Positions 61,687 through 64,000 of a DNA stretch of 64,000 nucleotides are shown here, one piece after another. Position numbers and translations under genes: made by a program. Source of the stretch: Sulfopaludibacter sp035606355 (lineage in GTDB: Bacteria > Acidobacteriota > Terriglobia > Bryobacterales > Bryobacteraceae); NCBI GenBank assembly GCA_035606355.1, contig DATNFO010000027.1:34814-98813 (forward strand), in the 5' to 3' direction. The notes under the pieces were generated by a model. The model did not search any database and had not been told where the DNA came from. It saw nothing but the letters and a program-made list of their open reading frames with translations. How positions within the stretch are numbered: position 1 is the stretch's first letter; each line of letters starts with the position of its first letter.

Positions 61687-62639
61687 AGCGTTTGGCTGTG
61701 GTCGGGGCAGGGCAGTTCGGCAGGAATCACTGCCGCGTGGTTCACGAAAGCGCGCGCGCGGAACTGCGGGCGGTGGTGGATACCGATCCGGTGCGCACCG
61801 CCGAATCGGCGCAGTTGTACGGCGCGGAGCCGCTGGCCGATGCGCGCGAGTTGGAAGGCAAAGTGGATGCCGCGGTGGTGGCGGTTCCCACGACGCAACA
61901 TGAAGCCGTGGCGGTGGCGCTGATGGAGCGCGGGATCGATGTCCTCGTGGAAAAGCCCATCGCGCCCGATCTCGCGTCGGCGGACCGGTTGATTGCCGCC
62001 GCCGTGCGCCACGGCCGCATTTTGCAGGTGGGGCATCTGGAGCGCTTCAATCCGGCGGTGGTGGCGCTGGAGCAGCGCGCCACGCTACCGCTGTTTTTCG
62101 AGATCCATCGCATGAACCTGTTCAGCCCGCGAAGTCTGGACGTGGACGTGGTGCTGGACCTCATGATCCATGACGTGGATGTAGTGTTGGCGCTTGCCAA
62201 GGCCGAGCCGCACGAGCTCCGCGCGGCCGGAATTTCCGTGCAGTCGCACAACGTCGACATTGCGAACGTTCGCATGCAGTTCGAAAACGGGTGCGTCGCG
62301 AACCTCACGGCCAGCCGTGTTTCCACGGAGCGCGTGCGCAAGCTGCGCCTGTTTCAGCCGCGGCAATACCTGTCGCTCGACTACACGCGGCAGGATCTGG
62401 CGATCTTTTCTGTCGGGGAGAACCGGCAGATCGGTTTCGAACAGGCGGCGATTGAGAAGGCGGAGCCGCTGAAGCTGCAGCTCGACGCATTTCTGGATTC
62501 CGTGGAGACACGCAAATCGCCGAAATGTTCGGGAGCGGCGGCGCGTCTTACGCTAGGGGTCGCGCTGGCCATTGTTGATAAAATAAGGGAGCACTCACAA
62601 CTGGTCTCGCACACCCTGGCAACTGGATGGAAACCGTAG
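61683..62639 (+). CDS. Gfo/Idh/MocA-type oxidoreductase of the lipid A operon (GnnA-like candidate)
   Basis: 318 residues, cytoplasmic. Start is the GTG at 61683 overlapping the lpxI stop (GTGA), giving MKRLAVVGAGQFGRNHCRVV with the Rossmann Gly motif. MERGIDVLVEKPIAPDLASA holds the family's EKP. Then LQVGHLERFNPAVVALEQ and LMIHDVDVVLALAKAEP (HDxD, catalytic His-Asp). Position within fabZ-lpxA-lpxI recalls GnnA, which oxidises UDP-GlcNAc at C3 for amide-linked lipid A; no GnnB aminotransferase is adjacent. Whether it acts on a lipid A precursor is inference. It overlaps the tonB-like gene by 13 bp. Confidence 0.86.
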   Translation: MKRLAVVGAGQFGRNHCRVVHESARAELRAVVDTDPVRTAESAQLYGAEPLADARELEGKVDAAVVAVPTTQHEAVAVALMERGIDVLVEKPIAPDLASADRLIAAAVRHGRILQVGHLERFNPAVVALEQRATLPLFFEIHRMNLFSPRSLDVDVVLDLMIHDVDVVLALAKAEPHELRAAGISVQSHNVDIANVRMQFENGCVANLTASRVSTERVRKLRLFQPRQYLSLDYTRQDLAIFSVGENRQIGFEQAAIEKAEPLKLQLDAFLDSVETRKSPKCSGAAARLTLGVALAIVDKIREHSQLVSHTLATGWKP

Positions 62640-63697
62640 TTCAACCGCCTGCAGACTCCGAACTGCATCTCCTCACGGACTGGGGCGAGACGGGTGCGGG
62701 AAAGCGCCGGCGGATTGCCGCGACGTTGGCCGTACTTTTGCATGTTCTTGTGCTTACGGTGATTTGGCAGCTCCCCGCTGACTTTCTGCAGAACCGCGAC
62801 GAACAACCCCGCGAGGCGCCGAAGATCGTCACGCCGCTGATCGAGCCTCCCACCGTCCTGACCCAGAAAGCTCCCAACACGGGTAAGGTCAGCAAGGAAT
62901 TTGACGCGCGCGAGGAGGCTCCGCGGAAAGCGATTCAAACGCCGCCTGCTCCGCCGCCCGCGACTCCGCCAGCTCCCAAAGCGCCCCCACGACAGGCGGC
63001 GATCCCGGCTCCCCCTCCGCCCAAGGCCGCCGGAACACCGGCCCTGCCGGAACCGCCGAAAATCGATACCGCGCAAAAGGAACCGCCCAAGGAACTCCCG
63101 CAGATCGCGCCGGCCCTGCCCGTGCCGCAACCCGCCATCCAACCCGCCGAGCAGCCCAAACTGCCCTTGGAGAATGTGCAGCGCTCGCAATCCACAGGCG
63201 GAAACGTGCTGCGCGGACCACCCCCTAGCACTTCCGTCGCCGAAGCCGTCCACGAGCTCGCGCACAATAATGCGCCGGGAATGGGGTTGACGATCGGAGA
63301 CCAGGCGGCTTCGGGGTCGGGCTATGGCGGTGTCTTGCAGAATCCATCCACCGGCGTGCAGGCGAGCAACGTGCAACTGCTGAGCGACCCTATGGGAGTG
63401 GATTTCACGCCCTACCTGCGGCAGATTCTGCAGACCATCCGCCGCAACTGGATGGCAGTGATGCCGGAGAGTGTGCGGCTCGGGCGCCGCGGCAAAGTGG
63501 TGATCCAGTTCTCGATCAATAAGGATGGCAGCGTCGGCAAGCTGGTGTATGAAGCGCAGTCCGGCGCCGACGCGCTGGATCGTGCGGCTGTGGCTGGTAT
63601 CAGCGCTTCGAACCCGTTTCCGCCACTGCCCACCGAATTCAAAGGCGGTCGCGTCGTCCTGCGGCTGAACTTTGCGTACAACATGCCGCGCCAATAA
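62627..63697 (+). CDS. TonB-family energy transducer
   Basis: 356 residues. A short cytoplasmic N-terminus (GAGKRRRIAA), one membrane helix (TLAVLLHVLVLTVIWQLPA), then a long Pro/Ala/Lys-rich stalk (about 60-190; many PPAP and PKAP units) that would span the periplasm. The C-terminal TonB domain occupies about 265-355: LRQILQTIRRNWMAVMPESV, GKVVIQFSINKDGSVGKLVY, AAVAGISASNPFPPLP and VVLRLNFAYN. It could energise the Oar-like receptors at 36-45 kb, but no exbB/exbD genes are adjacent. It starts inside the end of the oxidoreductase gene. Confidence 0.9.
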   Translation: METVVQPPADSELHLLTDWGETGAGKRRRIAATLAVLLHVLVLTVIWQLPADFLQNRDEQPREAPKIVTPLIEPPTVLTQKAPNTGKVSKEFDAREEAPRKAIQTPPAPPPATPPAPKAPPRQAAIPAPPPPKAAGTPALPEPPKIDTAQKEPPKELPQIAPALPVPQPAIQPAEQPKLPLENVQRSQSTGGNVLRGPPPSTSVAEAVHELAHNNAPGMGLTIGDQAASGSGYGGVLQNPSTGVQASNVQLLSDPMGVDFTPYLRQILQTIRRNWMAVMPESVRLGRRGKVVIQFSINKDGSVGKLVYEAQSGADALDRAAVAGISASNPFPPLPTEFKGGRVVLRLNFAYNMPRQ

Positions 63698-63701
63698 TGT
63701 T

Positions 63702-63860
63702 ATGACCCGGAATCGAATGTACGTCGCTTTCGGCGCCTATGCCGCGCTCGGCGTACTCGCCGCGTTCACGCTGGATGGCGGCAAGATGCGGGATGCCGTG
63801 CTCGTGCTTCTGGTGGGGCTCGCGGCTAAGACTTACATCGCCTATCGTGCGCACTCGTAA
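63702..63860 (+). CDS. Small two-helix membrane protein
   Basis: 52 residues, start ATG at 63702, 4 bases after the TonB-family gene. MTRNRMYVAFGAYAALGVLA leads into a first helix; FTLDGGKMRD is a short loop; AVLVLLVGLAAKTYIAY is a second helix, then RAHS. No family recognised. The tight spacing suggests that it belongs to the lipid A/TonB operon. A longer frame starting at 63672 would overlap the TonB gene and is not preferred. Confidence 0.6.
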   Translation: MTRNRMYVAFGAYAALGVLAAFTLDGGKMRDAVLVLLVGLAAKTYIAYRAHS

Positions 63861-64000
63861 GGGTCTGTGAAAAATTCCGGCTGTTGTGCTCGTCGCACCG
63901 CATTCGTTGTTCGATACACCGTTCACGGCTTCCTGACGAGCTTGTGAAAAATATCGAATTGCTTCTTCTCCGCATTCAAACGCACTCGAATTCCCGGCAC
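63861..64000. other. End of window: no confident gene
   Basis: 140 bases follow the last gene. On the minus strand, 64000 to 63923 is open and reads VPGIRVRLNAEKKQFDIFHK then LVRKP and stop. This could be the C-terminal end of a gene entering from the right, but it is too short to assign. No terminator or promoter is clear. Confidence 0.3.

Noticed and set aside
63923..64000. NusA N-terminal fragment on the minus strand
   Set aside because: The phrase IRVRLNAEKKQFDIF recalls a NusA strand, but the frame stops after LVRKP where NusA would continue, so the match is not reliable.

Overview
The window looks like a chromosomal segment of a GC-rich Gram-negative soil bacterium of the phylum Acidobacteriota, probably close to Candidatus Solibacter / Bryobacteraceae. 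This is inferred from protein families typical of that group: Oar-like TonB-dependent receptors of about 1,100 residues with a carboxypeptidase-regulatory N-terminus, TIGR03435 'soil-associated' proteins, a secreted Gfo/Idh oxidoreductase next to a DUF1080 protein, DUF4384 proteins, and the lipid A gene order fabZ-lpxA-lpxI. I saw no plasmid or phage genes, insertion sequence, CRISPR array, rRNA or tRNA.

Layout. 0-7.5 kb: end of an RND efflux operon (two inner-membrane pumps and an outer-membrane lipoprotein). 7.5-8.65 kb: an ECF sigma factor and a possible decayed PEP-CTERM gene. 8.6-12.7 kb: a tight leftward operon of acyl-CoA synthetase, a lactate-permease-like protein fused to a thioredoxin-like domain, and a secreted Cys-phosphatase. 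12.75-17 kb: two TIGR03435 genes, a chimeric ghost copy between them, and a membrane pyrophosphatase. 17.2-20.8 kb: Tat-exported oxidoreductase, DUF1080 protein and a glycosyltransferase. 21-25.3 kb: rpiB-glyA, proS and def. 25.3-28.9 kb: a translationally coupled operon of two secreted DUF4384 proteins and a secreted caspase-EF-hand-PEGA-TPR protein, which continues into def. 29-35.8 kb: MFS exporter, trpS, rRNA methyltransferase, RraA-like protein, BrkB-like protein and an amidase with a tiny GatC/AtzG-like partner. 36-45.5 kb: three TonB-dependent receptor-like proteins. 45.5-52.8 kb: SYLF protein, cstA-ybdD, fabH, a metalloprotease and Acidobacteria-type hypotheticals. 52.8-54.3 kb: a 37-residue secreted CGPC peptide gene, a small unknown gene and an XRE/S24-like regulator. 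54.4-58.3 kb: ubiX, pheA and lon. 58.4-63.9 kb: an M20 peptidase divergent from fabZ-lpxA-lpxI-(GnnA-like oxidoreductase)-TonB protein.

Most genes lie in compact, overlapping operons (ATGA/GTGA junctions). The envelope is the main theme: efflux, lipid A synthesis, TonB-dependent uptake and several exported proteins of unknown role. The most promising candidate for an undescribed system is the secreted caspase/DUF4384 operon, whose first gene has its Shine-Dalgarno sequence separated from the start codon by a perfect hairpin. Also notable are the permease-thioredoxin fusion, a terminator-like hairpin that encloses the start of a TIGR03435 gene, a 36-bp palindrome between rpiB and proS, the CGPC micro-gene, and islands of perfect mini-hairpins whose stems differ while the short loop is mostly TCC/GGA-like.
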